Positions 21,241 through 33,717 of a DNA stretch of 64,000 nucleotides are shown piece by piece. This stretch comes from Mycocentrospora acerina (Eukaryota > Ascomycota > Dothideomycetes > Pleosporales): positions 248,807 to 312,806 of the forward strand of contig JAKUHH010000049.1 of NCBI GenBank assembly GCA_022701365.1. The letters are read 5' to 3'. The first letter of the stretch is position 1. Every line of letters begins with the position of its first letter. The notes under the pieces are model-generated. The model had not been told where the DNA came from. It made no database searches and saw only the letters and a list, made by a program, of their open reading frames with translations. The position numbers and the translations under genes were made by a program.

Positions 21241-23367
21241 CTAACTCAACTGCCTTCGCCTGTCGCTGAAGAAGTCCTCAACTTCCTCCTCCTCGTCCAC
21301 CTTCTCCTCCTTCACTCGTAGTGTCAACCATGCCGCAATGAGAGCACAGATACCACCAAATCGCAAAACCCAGGCCACGCTGTTGTCACCGGGTACGCCT
21401 CGTGGCTTCTGCAGGAGCTTGAAAAGTACAGCGCTCACAAGGGTGGCAATGACCTGAGGAGCAGCGATAGCGACATTGTGAATACCGAGCACCACACCTG
21501 CCGAGTCGGCGCCCGAGTTGTCGTCTTCACTCGAGGCAACAAGCTGGGACTCGCGGTCACGGGGTCGGATGATACCGCGTCGAATGGCGTCACGCTTTGA
21601 GATCTCAGAAGCGATGATGGCGAAGGGAGCCCAACCCGTCAAGCACCAGGGAATGCCGATTGCACCAACGAGAATAGTTGCTCCCATTGTGGATTTGACG
21701 AAAAAGGTAAGCGCCATGAGCGCAGCAAAGGAGATATGTGCTACGAACCAGGAGCGGCGGAGCGTGAGTGACTTTATCTGGAGCTTGTCCATGCCGGCCA
21801 TAATCTTCTCGGAAAAGCTCTTCGGGGGCTCCTTGGACGGTATCCTAAGCGCGAAATAACCGGAGCCTCCCATAGAATGCGGGGTTGCAGGTGTCAAGGG
21901 AGTAGCAGGAGTAGGTGGACCATCGGGCTGGGGTGCTTGGAAGGTCGGAGGAATGATGAACGGCATGACGACCGAGGCAAGGAAAGTGGTGACGGCAAAG
22001 ACCAATAGAGCCCTTGTGCCAATTCTGGTAGCCTCTTCCCAGGCCTGGTCAATCTGAGCATCCGTCATGTTTGGGTTTGCCTCAAGCAGGGGGTCAACAT
22101 AAATCTGGCCAACGTATGTTGTGATGTAGAAGAGGAAGGGGAACCATCCAATCCATGCGAAGAACTGCACCTCACAGACACGCTTGATCTGATCTGGCAG
22201 CTTCTTGACCGACACAGCGAGGGACTTGAAGAAAGCAACCACACCATCCTGCTGCTCAGGAGGTGGGGGATCAAAAGTAGGATCACGCTCGCCGCAATAG
22301 CCAGAGCTAATGCCTACGGTCAGGGCCATGATAAAAGAAGCGATGGCGCAGAGAACCTTGAACTGCGTTCCTCCTAACCATGGCAGGTACTTTGGAAGCT
22401 CAACGTATCCCGCGAGGTAGCCTGCAATGTTGCCAATACCCGCAGAACGCATCAGCCACGCGTTTGCTGACTCTTGTTGGTGGGTAGGAGCAACATCGAC
22501 AATGTATGCACGAATACCAGCTTGGACTAACGAGATGTAAGCAAAAAAAAACAAGCACCAAGGAGAGAAGAAGAAGGAGGAGGAGAATAAGAAAACTCAG
22601 AACACTTACTGACGTTGATGGCAAAGTCGAGAACATAGACAAAGAGAACGGCAAAGACCATGGTGCTCGTCCTGACGACATAACCCTCGGTGTCAGCACC
22701 AAAGAGGCCCAAAAAGGAACCTACAATCTCTTTGGCCCACGCCAAGACCATGAGAGACAGAATGGTGGCTGCGGCACCACCGAAGATAAAAGGACGCCTC
22801 TTTCCCCATCGCATGCGGCAGTTGTCGCTCTTGAGCCCGACATAGGGCTGTACGAGGACGCCTGACAGTGGTCCAGCGATCCAGACGAGAGCCAGGGCGG
22901 ACTTGCTAAGTCCAAGCGAGAGTAAATAAGGCTATTTAGTTGGGTCAGCTGGTTTGTCTCTATGGTGTCTCTCGATGAGTGCGGCAGACGCGCGACGAGG
23001 CGAGAAGAGGTCTTACCGATCCGTTGGACGTCTCGACTGACCATCCAATCTGGAGGCCGAGTCCACCGAGAGTCAGCAAGAACAAGAACCAACTGCTCTT
23101 TGTCTCCTCTGAATCCTGCTCGCCCTGCCAGCCGTCGGCACTCTCGAGCGGCGACAGCGGCTCCTTGAGCAGTGGGTCGGCCTCGCCCGCCATTCTCGAG
23201 GGTCGTATGAGCGGCGAGCGCTCGCTGATGATGGGAGGACCGCCGAGTTCAGAGTCACGGCCAAAGGACACAATCTTGGGGCGTGGGCGTGCGTTGGTGT
23301 CGAGTTTGGGGGGGTTGCGCGGCGAAGTGGGAGGCGAAGACGCGGCATCGGCGGTAGAAGACGACAT
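21241..23367 (-). CDS. Sucrose/alpha-glucoside-type H+ symporter (GPH/SUT family)
   Basis: Exons 23367-23017, 22931-22610 and 22526-21241, 652 residues. The N-terminal 70 or so residues are Ser/Pro-rich and cytosolic. The membrane part starts SSWFLFLLTLGGLGLQIGWS. The family signature MRWGKRRPFIFGGA follows the second or third helix, preceded by GPLSGVLVQPYVG. Twelve helices can be counted, with a large loop of PATPLTPATPHS repeats in the middle. This matches the SUT/Sut1 type of sugar-proton symporter in the plasma membrane. Substrate (sucrose or maltose) is not decidable. The C-terminus is acidic. The ATG at 23367 is preferred over an upstream one because MSSSTADAASS is a normal start for these. 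Confidence 0.88.
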
Positions 23368-24472
23368 GCTGGCGGTTTTGGATGGGCGCAGTAGCCAGTG
23401 GTGGCCTGCGACGTGGACGATGCAGGAGGACCAATCGAGGCAAAGGGTGGGTGGCGCGTGATCGGCAGGCACGTCGGTCTGCTGCTCGAGGGGTGGGCAA
23501 GGACGTTTGAGGTGGAGAGGTTCAGAAGTGGGGAAGGAACAGCTTGGGGGAGGAGCGATCTGGAGTTATACTAGGCGGTGCGAGAAAAGCCTGCCATGCC
23601 GTTATTATGCTGGGATTGGCCACTAGCGCAGAGGGCAGCGGTACGGGTGCGGTGTGTGTGTGTGTATGAGAGAGAGAAATAAAGAGAGAGAGATAATGGG
23701 TTGGCTGTGGTTAGCCGTGAGGGCGAGGGCGAGCACAAAGACCAGGACAAGCACCAGGACGAGCACAGGGACAGGCTGGGGAGAGGGCACGAAGAAGGAA
23801 TATGGTGGGGGGATGCAAGACGTTAAGAGGCGGTCAGGGTCAGGCGCGCGCAGACAGGAAACGGATGCTCCGTGGAGTGGCAGAGTGACTTGGGAGACAT
23901 GTCATGCCGCAAGACCAGCCAAGGCCAGCCAAGGCAAGGCATCGCGCATCGAGCATCGAGCATCGAGGTGCGGGCTTAGTGTCTGGCGCGGTTGGGACGT
24001 TGGGGGCTGTGACGTCGTCGGTGGAGCCCGCCGGCAGACCCTGGTCGCAGGCTAGCACTGGCGGCGGCGCACCCAACGACACACCTGCGCGCAGCGGCGG
24101 CATCGCGCTGGCCAGAGGCTCGGGCTGCTCAGACTCGCACTCATCCTCAGCTTGTCGCCGTGCCTGTCGTGCCTGTCGTGCCTGTCGTGCCTGCCGTGCC
24201 CACCCTGGACCCAACTGCTGGCGCGTGCTGCTGCTGCTGCTGACCCGAGCCTTGCCCTGCCTGCTGCCTGCCTACGCCTCGCGCAACGTTGCCTGACCCT
24301 GCATCGTGTCGCACTAGACACTGAGCAGCCAACAGCCCACAACCAACATCCAGCATCCAGCATCCAGCAGCCACATCCCCCTCCACAAACACACACGCGC
24401 ACACAAACACGCCCGCTGCACACACGCACCCCGCCGCGGCGACGCTCATGACACGGCAACCACAAGTCCAAC
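23368..24472. other. Divergent promoter rich in simple repeats
   Basis: Between the sugar symporter and Na+/H+ exchanger. It holds TG and AG dinucleotide runs (about 23650-23695), degenerate GAGCACAGGGACAGG-type repeats (about 23720-23775), a GCATCGA triple repeat (about 23946-23967), the 9-bp array listed next and a CATCCAG array (about 24347-24368). Long frames on both strands are products of this biased sequence. Confidence 0.6.
24162..24200. repeat. 9-bp tandem array
   Basis: Unit GCCTGTCGT four times (the fourth with one change) plus a partial copy. It lies about 270 bases upstream of the exchanger ATG. Confidence 0.8.
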
Positions 24473-26874
24473 ATGGCGTCGACGATTGGGTGGGCGATTG
24501 CCGAGATTCTCAGTATGCGCGTCCATGCTCCCAGAGGCCATTTGGCACAGACGCGCACAGTACACTGACAGCACACCTGCAGAGCGAGATGCAGTTGATG
24601 CAGACCCCGATGGTCAGTCCCCACGCTCCCCGCGCCTCTCACGGCCCCCCAAATCCTAATGCGCCACACAGAAGAACCAGAGGCGGGACAGAAGGAGATA
24701 TTCACGTCATGGGCCCTGTCCATCCTCATCGTCCTGCTCATCATCGCCCTCTTCACCAGCTACACACTGCAGACACGCAAAATACAGGCAGTCCACGAGA
24801 CTGTCCTATCCATATTCGCTGGTACGTTGAGCTTGCAGCCTGCACACGGTCGTCGACGATGAAAAGGCCGAGGCACTGGCCCGAGAGTGGAGAGTGGATC
24901 GCACTTGGCTTACACAACCTGCAACGACAACTCGATCAACGGCAGCGTTGTGGGGTAACTGGATGCAGGTGGCAGCCTTGAGCCTTCCCTTCTCGTAATC
25001 AAATGCCACTACCACACCTCGCTAACACCCTTCAGGCATGGTCGTTGGCCTCATACTTCGACTGACGGCCCCAGCATCGGTTCGAGATGCTGTCAGCTTC
25101 GACTACCAGATGTTTTTTAACCTGTTGCTACCTCCCATCATTCTTTCCGCTGGCTATGAATTGCATCAAGTGAGCTTGCTAAACACGTCGTCCAAGAAGC
25201 GTCTGCTGATAAACAACAGGGCAATTTCTTCAGACACATTGGCACCATTCTTACCTTTGCATTCGCTGGGACTTTCATTTCAGCCGTCACCCTTGGATGC
25301 ATCTTGTTTGTGTGGACGAGAATTCCTCTCGATGGCTTCAAAATCAACTTTGTCGAGGCCATGTCCGTCGGTGCCACGCTCTCGGCCACCGACCCCGTCA
25401 CCATCTTGGCCATCTTCGACACATATAAAGTAGATCCAAAGCTGTACACCATCATCTTTGGCGAATCCATTTTAAACGATGCCGTTGCCATTGTCTTGTT
25501 TGAGACGGCGCAAAAATACAAAGACGGCGCTGAATCGCTTGGCATCATCAGTTTGTTTGAAGCCATCGGCATCTTCTTTGGCGTCTTCTTCGGAAGCCTG
25601 TTCATTGGAGTGATTCTGGGTATCGTGGCGTCCCTGATGCTCAAATTTACCTATGTGCGACGCTTCCCGCGGACAGAGAGCTGTCTCATCATCCTCATCG
25701 CCTACTTTACCTACTTCTTCTCCAACGCTATACACATGTCTGGTAAGTGAAACACTATTCATTATTTTAATCTTTACTGACCTCCTCAGGCATTGTATCA
25801 CTCTTGTTCTGCGGTATCTGCATGAAACACTACGCATACCACAACATGTCCCGTCGGACCCAGCTCTCCACCAAGTTTGTGTTCCAAACTACCGCCCAAC
25901 TGTCGGAAAATTTCATCTTCATCTATCTGGGACTGTCATTGTTCACAGATGATAAGCTGACGTACAAGCCATTGTTCATTCTCATCACTGTGGCCGGCAT
26001 ATGTGCCGCCCGCTGGGTTGCAGTGTTCCCTCTGTCCAAACTCATCAACTCCGTCACAAGATATCGCATGCGACGTCGTGGACAGGAACCTGTTGATGAA
26101 ATACCCTATCCACATCAGGCGATGATATACTGGGCGGGTCTGCGAGGTGCTGTAGGCGTTGCCCTCGCTGCAGGTCTTACTGGAAACAATAGTGATACAC
26201 TTCGAGCGACCATTCTTGTCGTGGTTGTGCTGACAGTCATCATCTTTGGTGGTACCACAGCGCGTATGCTGGAAATTCTAGGCATTCGCACTGGCGTAGT
26301 CGAGGAGATCGACTCTGACGACGAATTCGATATAGAGGTCGTCAATGGCGGCACATACACACGTAACAAAGGCCAAGGATTTGGCCATACACCACGCCCC
26401 GGCCAGAATGGCTTCACTCTCAATGAAGTTAGCGGCCAAGATGCGACATACTCGAGCGGCTCAGTCGCCCGTAGCAGTCCTCCCATCCGCCCCAGCGGTC
26501 AAGCCATGCGTCGCAATTCAAGTCGTGCGCGTTACCCCGATGGGGCCGATCAAGGCCTTCTCAGTCCTGGCGACAGCTTCTCGGCTGACGAAGACGACGC
26601 GGATCTTGATCTCCCACCTAGCGTACGACGCTCGCCAAACCGTACTCCTGTATCGCTAGACCCGCTATCAGACCCGTCAATGTACCCAACATCGGGCCAC
26701 AGAGCGCCAGAAGGCCCCGGAAGAGTAGCGACAGCGACAGCCGCCGTCTCACAGCTTTTCTCCGATATCAGCCACGACCCCGCAAGTGCATTCAAACAGA
26801 TTGACGATGGGTTCTTGAAGCCGCACTTGCTTCTAGATCCTGGGAAGGGTGCGCCTGGACCAAGCAATGTCTGA
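24473..26874 (+). CDS. NHX1: Endosomal/vacuolar Na+(K+)/H+ exchanger, Nhx1 type
   Basis: Six exons: 24473-24512, 24583-24612, 24672-24821, 25036-25169, 25220-25742 and 25790-26874, 653 residues. The two tiny first exons encode the N-terminus and join in frame to EEPEAGQKEIFTSWALSI. Hallmarks: FFNLLLPPIILSAGYELH (the amiloride-site helix), MSVGATLSATDPVT, FGESILNDAVAIVLFET with the ND pair of the transport site, YFTYFFSNAIHMSG, and YWAGLRGAVGVALAAGL. A cytosolic tail of about 200 residues (EEIDSDDEFDIEV, then Ser/Pro-rich) follows. Nhx1-type exchangers set pH and ion balance of late endosomes and vacuoles and affect protein trafficking. All membrane motifs are intact. Confidence 0.93.
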
Positions 26875-27528
26875 GTCTAGTGAATTGAGAGTGTAGTGCA
26901 TTTATGGAGTTAGTAAAGACTTGGAACGACTGTCAAGGTTCTGGAATGAACCCAGTCAACTGGCGTTTACGGTACGGTTGGTTCTTTGGTTACCACGTTC
27001 GAACTGGTTCGAGCAAATTGAAGCCTGCGATATAAGGCTTTCGCGTCGCATTCCTCTGCATACGTAGGTGTTTGTTGACGACGTATTTACTTGTTCAAGG
27101 AACCCCATCTCCGTCCATTTTTCTTGTGACAAGAGTGAGGATGGGAAGGTGGATGATTGATTTTTGGACTTAGCTATATGTAGAGCACAAGACCGACAGT
27201 TGTAATTCCAGGTAGGAGAAAACAAACAACTCAAGAGAGAAGAATACAATGACATGTGAATGGTCTATAATACTACTTGATTGTCAGTTTCTTCCCTTTC
27301 CTACTCTTTTCTTGCTTGTGACTTTCACAATCACGGGTTTATACGTTGCGGAAGTTGAGAAGCTTGGCCGTTGTACACTCACGTAAGCAAAGTTAGCCGC
27401 TACTTCCGCTTTTCGAACTACGAGGCTGGGGATTCCTGACAGTAACATCTTTTCCAATTACGCATGATTATATGCCATTCTTGACCATTACATCAGAAAA
27501 TCGAGTCCAATGAATAAAAGCCACTACA
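26875..27528. other. Convergent intergenic region
   Basis: 3' UTRs of the exchanger and the first P450. A 99-codon minus-strand frame at 27255 has no features of a conserved protein. Confidence 0.55.
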
Positions 27529-29237
27529 TCACACCTTCGGTGCTCGCTCCTTGAGCCGTACTATGGGGCCCTTCTTGTTGGAAACGAATATCTCATACGT
27601 TTGATACTGGTCTTCCACGCGTCGACCTCGCCTCTCGTTGATGGAACCACCACCGAGTTTGTTGGCCTCGTCCTGCTTGATTTCAAACCTCCATATCAAC
27701 TTCGCCATCACAACACGCATTTCGAGCCAAGCCATGTTTTTGCCCACGCAACCACGTGTACCCGTCGAAAAGGCGCAGAACGCACTCTCAGCAACAGCAA
27801 CGCTCTCTTCTGTAGAACCAGCTTCGCCCACTATCCAGCGCTGGGGTCGAAATTTCAGTGGCTCGGGGTAGTACTCCGCATTGTACTGCATTGCCCAGAA
27901 AGCTGTGGTGACCATTGACCCAGCAGGAAAATAATGGCCATCTACAACTGTTCCGCCTTGCAGCACTTCGCGGCTGGGATCTGCGCTGACAGGAGGGGCC
28001 ATACGTAAGCCCTCCTGGATGAAAGCAGTAAGGTACTTGCACGATTGCAGCTTCGTGCCAGCTTTGATGTCGTCATAATTTGAAAAAGTTGAAAATATTT
28101 CCTGGGCTAGCCTTGCCTCGACGTCTGGATTACGACAGAGGTAAAAGATCAAGGCCGAAATGACAGTGGATGTCGTGTCGCTCCCGGCGACAGTCAGCAG
28201 CTCGCATTCTCCGTACAACTCGGGTAGAGAGTAGCCTTTGTTTGTCTGCGGATCTTTGGCCCCGAAAAGCCAGTGGAAAAAGTCTTTGCGGGCTTCTAAT
28301 CCTGGTTTTTCCGACACATTTTGTTTCTCCCGACGGCTTTCGAGGCACTGCTCGACGAAATCAGTCCAGTTTTTGATGGTGGGCGGAGTCGCTATAGCCA
28401 TAAGCTTGTCGAGACCCCGAGGTTTGAGCCAAACCCACAACGAGCCCATCGGGGACCAAGCAATCTATCGTGTGTCAGTAGCCGTACAATAGGGTAACAC
28501 GAGCTGTAAACCATACTGGATTGATCAGCTCTATGAACTCGACCATCATGTCCGGCACGTGTCGCAAAGGGCTATTCGGCTCCTTCATGTCAAAACATTT
28601 GCCGAAGCATAGGTCACCAAGAATATCAAATACTAGATATGTGACCTGGTCTGCCATATTAACTGGACCAGTCCACTCTTCATGCTTCTCCTTCTGTTGT
28701 GCAAGCAATTCAAGCCATCGATCTACATTGGTCTGAATAAATGGCTCAGCGCCCCGAAGTGCGGTTTCGGAGAAGGCATAATTGAGTACTCGCCGCTTAC
28801 TCGCATGGACTGATATATCCGTGGAATTCCAGGTGTTCAGCGTATCGACGGTCCGGGGCCAGACCTTGTAGTACTCGCCCTTCTTCACGTTGCCCTTGGC
28901 GCCGAATATGTGTCTGTATGCTGTAGGAGTGTTGATGCATACGCTATCGGGTCGGTATCGAAATTCAGGTCCTACCATGCATCAGCGTCAATTCTTCGTA
29001 CCAGCCGCCGAATGCTGAACAAGTACCATATTTCTCCTGCAACTCGAGCAGCCAGAGATGCCGATCTTGGTTTTTCGTATGCCACCACGACGGAAAAACA
29101 GACACCTTTGCCCAAAATGGTCCTGGAAACTTGGCTAGCGGATGAAAGTACAGACTATGAATGACCGTTACAACGGCGTAAGAGAGAACAAGTGAACACC
29201 CTAGTACAAGCACGTCTGTCACATTTTGGAAAGACAT
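27529..29237 (-). CDS. Cytochrome P450 monooxygenase 1
   Basis: Exons 29237-29027, 28971-28517 and 28464-27529, 533 residues. An N-terminal membrane anchor (VLVLGCSLVLSYAVVTVIHS) is followed by the Pro-rich FHPLAKFPGPFWAK hinge. The oxygen-binding I helix is LLTVAGSDTTSTVIS. The ExxR is in FIQEGLRMAPPVS. The PERF-like segment is LKFRPQRWI, and the haem loop is FSTGTRGCVGKNMAW with the axial Cys near residue 461. All essential motifs are intact. It resembles fungal ER P450s of the benzoate 4-monooxygenase/pisatin demethylase kind, often in detoxification or secondary metabolism. The substrate cannot be predicted. No polyketide synthase, NRPS or terpene cyclase is in the window. Confidence 0.92.
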
Positions 29238-29831
29238 GTTAAGATGTTTTGGTTCGCACAAGCCGGCTCGAGAGATCGAGGCTTCTCTTTGGAAGGACTG
29301 GCGGCCTTTTGTACTGAGGAAACAGCATTTCGAACCCCACCAAAAGAAACAATAACCATTGGGCCATGTATCTACGTGCATAAGAAAAAAAAGTCGAAGG
29401 ATTCTGCGAACATGTGCATGCATGGATGACAATTGCGTCTGCGAATAACTTATGTGTTTGTAAGCTGTGGCGTAAAATAGCAGCCATTGACTGATCAGAA
29501 AGCGTCAAGCTTACGAAGAGGATGTACCAATCATTCAGTGAGTAATATTCTGTGTAACGTAAGAACAGAAGGAAAGACTGCAGCTGAGATTATGAGTTCT
29601 TTCCCGTTGGAGTAGTCCGGACTTGAAGCTCGAAACGCAACCCTGGGCCGGACAACTTAACCTGACAAGGCAGTTGTATATCGCTTAGTGGATCTACTGT
29701 ACGGCAGTGAACTGCAACCATGACGTTCGTGCTATTCCGAAATCCACCAGTAATGACAGGGGTAATAGCGAGTTCCGTACAGTACAACCCACATAATCGT
29801 GTTTATATGAGACCTATTCAACCCCCACGGC
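29238..29831. other. Promoter of P450 1 and 3' end of 7TM gene
   Basis: Both flanking genes are on the minus strand. No gene or recognised site seen. Confidence 0.5.
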
Positions 29832-31233
29832 TTACCGTATATCAACCACTCTTGTCACTTTGATGTTCGTATCGCCAAACACATGCAATTCTGTGCTACT
29901 ACCTCTCGTTATATGGGTCTGGTGGTCTCCATGATGCGATAAAATGGCCTCTATGCTCTCCGTATCGGCTTCCCTATTTTCTCCGCCGCCCAAGGTTTCC
30001 TCGCTTTCATTCCTCGCCGCAATCGAATACAACCCGGGAATCTTCCTCTCGCGAGGTGCAGAACCTACAGTGTGTACGTGGAAGTCGCCTTCAGTCGTCC
30101 TTTTGGGCGTGTTTGCAGATGAATCGGATCGTCCGGAGGATTTGTAGGAACCGTATTTGCCCCTCATCGTGCGCCAGAAGGGACGCAAGGCGGGGAATGA
30201 GCCGGCGATTATCAGGATATGATTCTCGCACCTGTTGATGACAGGTCAGTGGGTTGGACGGCGAAAAATATTTTGCATGTTCGGAGGATTCGGTAGGGAT
30301 GTGCTATACGACGAGGGAATGTAAACAACTTACAGATACCAGATTGTGATTTCGGACCACGAATGTGTTATATCTGCCACATTAGATATGGTGGACATTG
30401 AAATGACCTTCATGATGGTTGCAATAGTGCCGCTGTGGGGGTTAGTTGTAGTGGCTATAGGCTAGCGAGTATGCTTACAAAAGACAGGCGCCCATGAGGA
30501 TGAACAAATTTCTCTTTTCTTTACATGGTATAGTGAGACGTCTAATCAGATAGTACGGGACTATTGCACAGAAGACATCCATGAGGGCATTGTATACTGT
30601 CAAAGTCAAAAAAGAAGATTTCTGCTGAATTACAGAATGCATACCCGAGGTTCCTCGCCCAACCAAATCCAACAATTGGGGGTTCAAACATGATCCCTCC
30701 AAATTCGGTCGCCACGACTTCTGCACTGGCTGGCAAAAGAAGATTATGATACCACAAGAGAGAGATCCAGTAATAAACAGGATCAACAGCGATATCCAAG
30801 CGAGGAGTTTGTGCACCCAAGTCCCCGTCCTGCCTACAATCCGCAAGAGCGATATCACAATGGAAGTCTTGGTGAAGAAGGCGCTGGCGATGGAGAACAA
30901 CGGCGCAAAAAGAACATACATGGTTGCTTTTGCTCTATCCTCGGGGTCTTTGATATCTACCATGTGCTGGCCGAAGCCATATCTCGTACCGACCGTAACG
31001 AGAGAGGTACATATAATGGCTAAAACCTAACTGGCATGTTAGCAGACTACGCACCTCGACTATTGAGTTTGACACTACACGCTCACCCATGCGATTAACA
31101 TGCACCAGTCATCCCATCCAAACCGAGCAGTCGTTATTCTCAAGCGCGTGTAAATCCTCGTGGCTACGAAGATTGTCGAAAACGCGGCCAGGATCCATCC
31201 AACGGTGTTGAGCGTCGAGCGGTAGTCCTTCAT
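29832..31233 (-). CDS. Seven-helix rhodopsin-domain (PTH11-like) membrane protein
   Basis: Five exons: 31233-31087, 31026-30645, 30596-30479, 30432-30334 and 30231-29832, 381 residues. The first helix TVGWILAAFSTIFVATRIYT and the RFGWDDWCMLIAW turn match the fungal rhodopsin-like domain (former PTH11/DUF group). Later helices include APLFSIASAFFTKTSIVIS, KLLAWISLLILFITG, SLSCGIIIFFCQPV, VYNALMDVFCAIVPYYLI and TIWYLCENHILIIAGSFPAL. The C-terminal tail of about 110 residues is Ser/Thr/Glu-rich and cytosolic. Members are plasma-membrane proteins; some (Pth11 of Magnaporthe, which carries an extra CFEM domain) sense host surface. No CFEM cysteines here. The frame's end could also be a donor (ACG|GTAAGC), so a further exon is possible. 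Confidence 0.85.
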
Positions 31234-32117
31234 AATTAATCCTCCAGGTCGAAAAGGAAACGCACTGTTGTGGTGCTGATTACTGGCATTGATACAGTCC
31301 AGTGTCTCCGAAAGCTGAGAAGGGATGAATCGTGCACAAGTGAGCGAGATCCGAATCTCACAATCGCCTCAAATTTGAGTCTTGATCAAGACAGCACGTT
31401 CAAACACGCCTCCCGCGCGCACGTCCAAAAAATTCAGAAGAAGAATAATAAATCTCGTCAAATCGAACAAGGAGGGGGTTATTCAGTATTGAAAAGACTC
31501 GAGGGCGAGCAGCGAGAAACAGAGCGCTACGGGATGGATGCTCCCGCAGCTATGGAGTTTTTTTTTGACGAATAGGGGCATGTTCCTCGAGCCGAAGGAT
31601 TTCGCCGTTCATGGGGCCGATGCTAGAGAAGTGGCTGACAGGGTTGGATTGACGTCTTTTTGTGATAGGTATGCGCGTGTGTCTCTACTCTTCCTTCGCG
31701 GCTTGGCGAAATTAAGCCCTTGGAAGGAATGCGAGGTGAGGAAGACCAAATGTTGCACGACCACCAGTATGAACCTTCATGATGAATTTCCAACACTGAA
31801 TTCGAGCACAGAAAGTTTTTCCAGAAGCATGAGAATAAACGCTCGCATTCTGTTTGTCTACGGTAGATGCCATTCATGTCTTAGCGATACAAACCCTCGA
31901 CTATGGCAGTGACGTGCATCCTTCGCTTGCGGCTTAATATGCATTAATGCGGCGTAAGATGTAACAATTTGGCGAGGCAATACGATCTAAACGTCCATGA
32001 GGGAGAAGTCTAGCCCTCCAATGGAGTTGCGTACAATTAGATTCTCCACATCTTTGGCTTCCAACTCATATTTCTTTTCTTTTCACCCTTACCAATCAAC
32101 CAACCCTCGTAGCAAGC
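31234..32117. other. Divergent promoter of 7TM and P450 2 genes
   Basis: 884 bases. A perfect 10-base palindrome GCATTAATGC (31941-31950) sits between two direct TGCGGC repeats (31928-31933 and 31948-31953), about 165 bases before the P450 2 ATG. CGG-containing repeats of this kind can be Zn2Cys6 factor sites; that is inference. No gene seen. Confidence 0.5.
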
Positions 32118-33717
32118 ATGATTTCTCCCGTCATACTGCTGGCGGCAGGCGTTGTATTTGCACTGTACACGCTCCACCAAAAGCGTCGTCAATCGAAACT
32201 ACCGCCGGGTCCGCCTCGTCTGCCCCTCATTGGAAACCTGCACCAGGCGCCCAAGGACGCTGCTTGGCTGACCTTTCAGAAATGGGTTGAGCAATACGGG
32301 CCACTCGTGAGCGCTGATTTTGGCGGCACAAATGTTATCATCGTTGGAGACTATGAGACTGCGAGAGACCTGCTGGATAAGCGGGCAAATGTATACAGTG
32401 GCCGTCCGCGCATGGTCAGTAGACAGCATTTTATGTGTACACAGCCAGACACGTGTGCGACAAGACTGACATGGTCAGGTCATGGCGCAAGAGTTGGTGT
32501 GCGAAAACAAGCACATCATGTTCAAGGGCTATACCGAAAACTTTCTCCTACATCAGCGAATGGCGACCACAGTCTTGAGTCCCCGTGCGTCAGCCTGTTA
32601 CACTGGACTGCAGGATCTTGAAAGCAGACAACTCCTTAAAAATCTTTTGAGTACCAATAATTTTGCCGCGCAGTATGAACGGTTTTCCGCTAGTATCGTG
32701 TACACGCTCACATTTGGATTCCGGATCTTGACGGGGGATGAGTGGCAGCTGAAACGGAGCCATGTGTGTCTGAAGAACTTTGGGGCCGCGGGGCAGGTCG
32801 GCGCATGGATTGTCGACGCGCTGCCAGTTCTGAACAACTTGCCATCTGCATTGACACCTTGGAAGAAGACGGCCGCCAAGTGGTATCAGATGTGGACTGA
32901 CCTACACCAAAAGAATTTTGAATCCGCTCTGGAGCGCGAAGGATGGAACTGGAGCAAAGACTTTAACAACTCCAAAGAAGCCCAGCAAATGGATAAAATC
33001 GAAGTAGCATGGGATCTGGGAGTCCTATGCGACGCCGGGGTGGAAACCACCAACCTAACCCTCCAAATATTCACTCTTGCCTGCCTCGCCTACCCGGACT
33101 GGATTCCTCTAGCGCAAAAGGAACTCGACGACGTTGTCGGCAAAGACCGTCTGCCAACCTTTGACGACCTCGAGAACCTCCCGTACATCCAGGCAGTGGT
33201 CGAGGAAAACTTCCGCTGGCACCACATCGTCCCCGCTGGTATCCCGCACGCCACCACCCAGGACGACTACTACAAGGGATACCTCATCCCCAAGGGCTCA
33301 ATCATCACCCCGCTCTTCATAGCCATGCGCCAGGACGAGCGTCTCTTTGACTCCCCGCTCGACTTCCGCCCAGAACGATGGATCGGAAAGAGAGAGCCTG
33401 CGAATTGGGGATACGGACGCCGCGTCTGCCCTGGCCGCCACATTGCGCGCAACTCGGTGGCTATTGCTATTGCGCGGCTACTTTGGGCATTCAATATCCG
33501 CTCCAAGGATGGCAAGAGGCTGCTGGTCGGCGAGGATACATTTACGCGGGGTTTCGTAACGGGGCCCACGCCCTTTGAGGCAGTGTTTGAGCCGCGAAGT
33601 GCAGGGCACAAGCTGGTTGTTGAGGAGTCGTATGAAGCTGTGGATAAGAATGTGGGCAACCTGTTGAGCGAGGTGCGTGTGAGGCAGGTCTCGGTTGGGC
33701 TGGAGCCTCGTGCGTAA
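32118..33717 (+). CDS. Cytochrome P450 monooxygenase 2
   Basis: Two exons (32118-32414 and 32479-33717), 511 residues. The anchor ISPVILLAAGVVFALYTL is followed by KLPPGPPRLPLIGNLHQAP, the classic P450 hinge. The I helix is LCDAGVETTNLTLQ. The ExxR is VVEENFRWH, the next segment LDFRPERWIG, and the haem loop NWGYGRRVCPGRHIARNS with axial Cys near residue 416. The usual Phe ten positions upstream of the Gly after the Cys is Trp here. It resembles the fungal CYP group that includes O-methylsterigmatocystin oxidoreductase, a loose similarity. Transcribed away from the 7TM gene and P450 1. Likely functional; substrate unknown. Confidence 0.92.

Noticed and set aside
24121..24372. Tandem repeats considered as a CRISPR-like array
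   Set aside because: Units are 7-9 bp, directly adjacent without spacers, and the DNA is eukaryotic.
23840..24756. Long frames in the repeat-rich promoter, both strands
   Set aside because: Products of tandem repeats with Arg/Cys/Ala bias; no conserved features, and they overlap the NHX1 5' exons.
26956..27255. 99-codon minus-strand frame between NHX1 and P450 1
   Set aside because: No domain, signal peptide or good start context; lies in convergent 3' UTRs.
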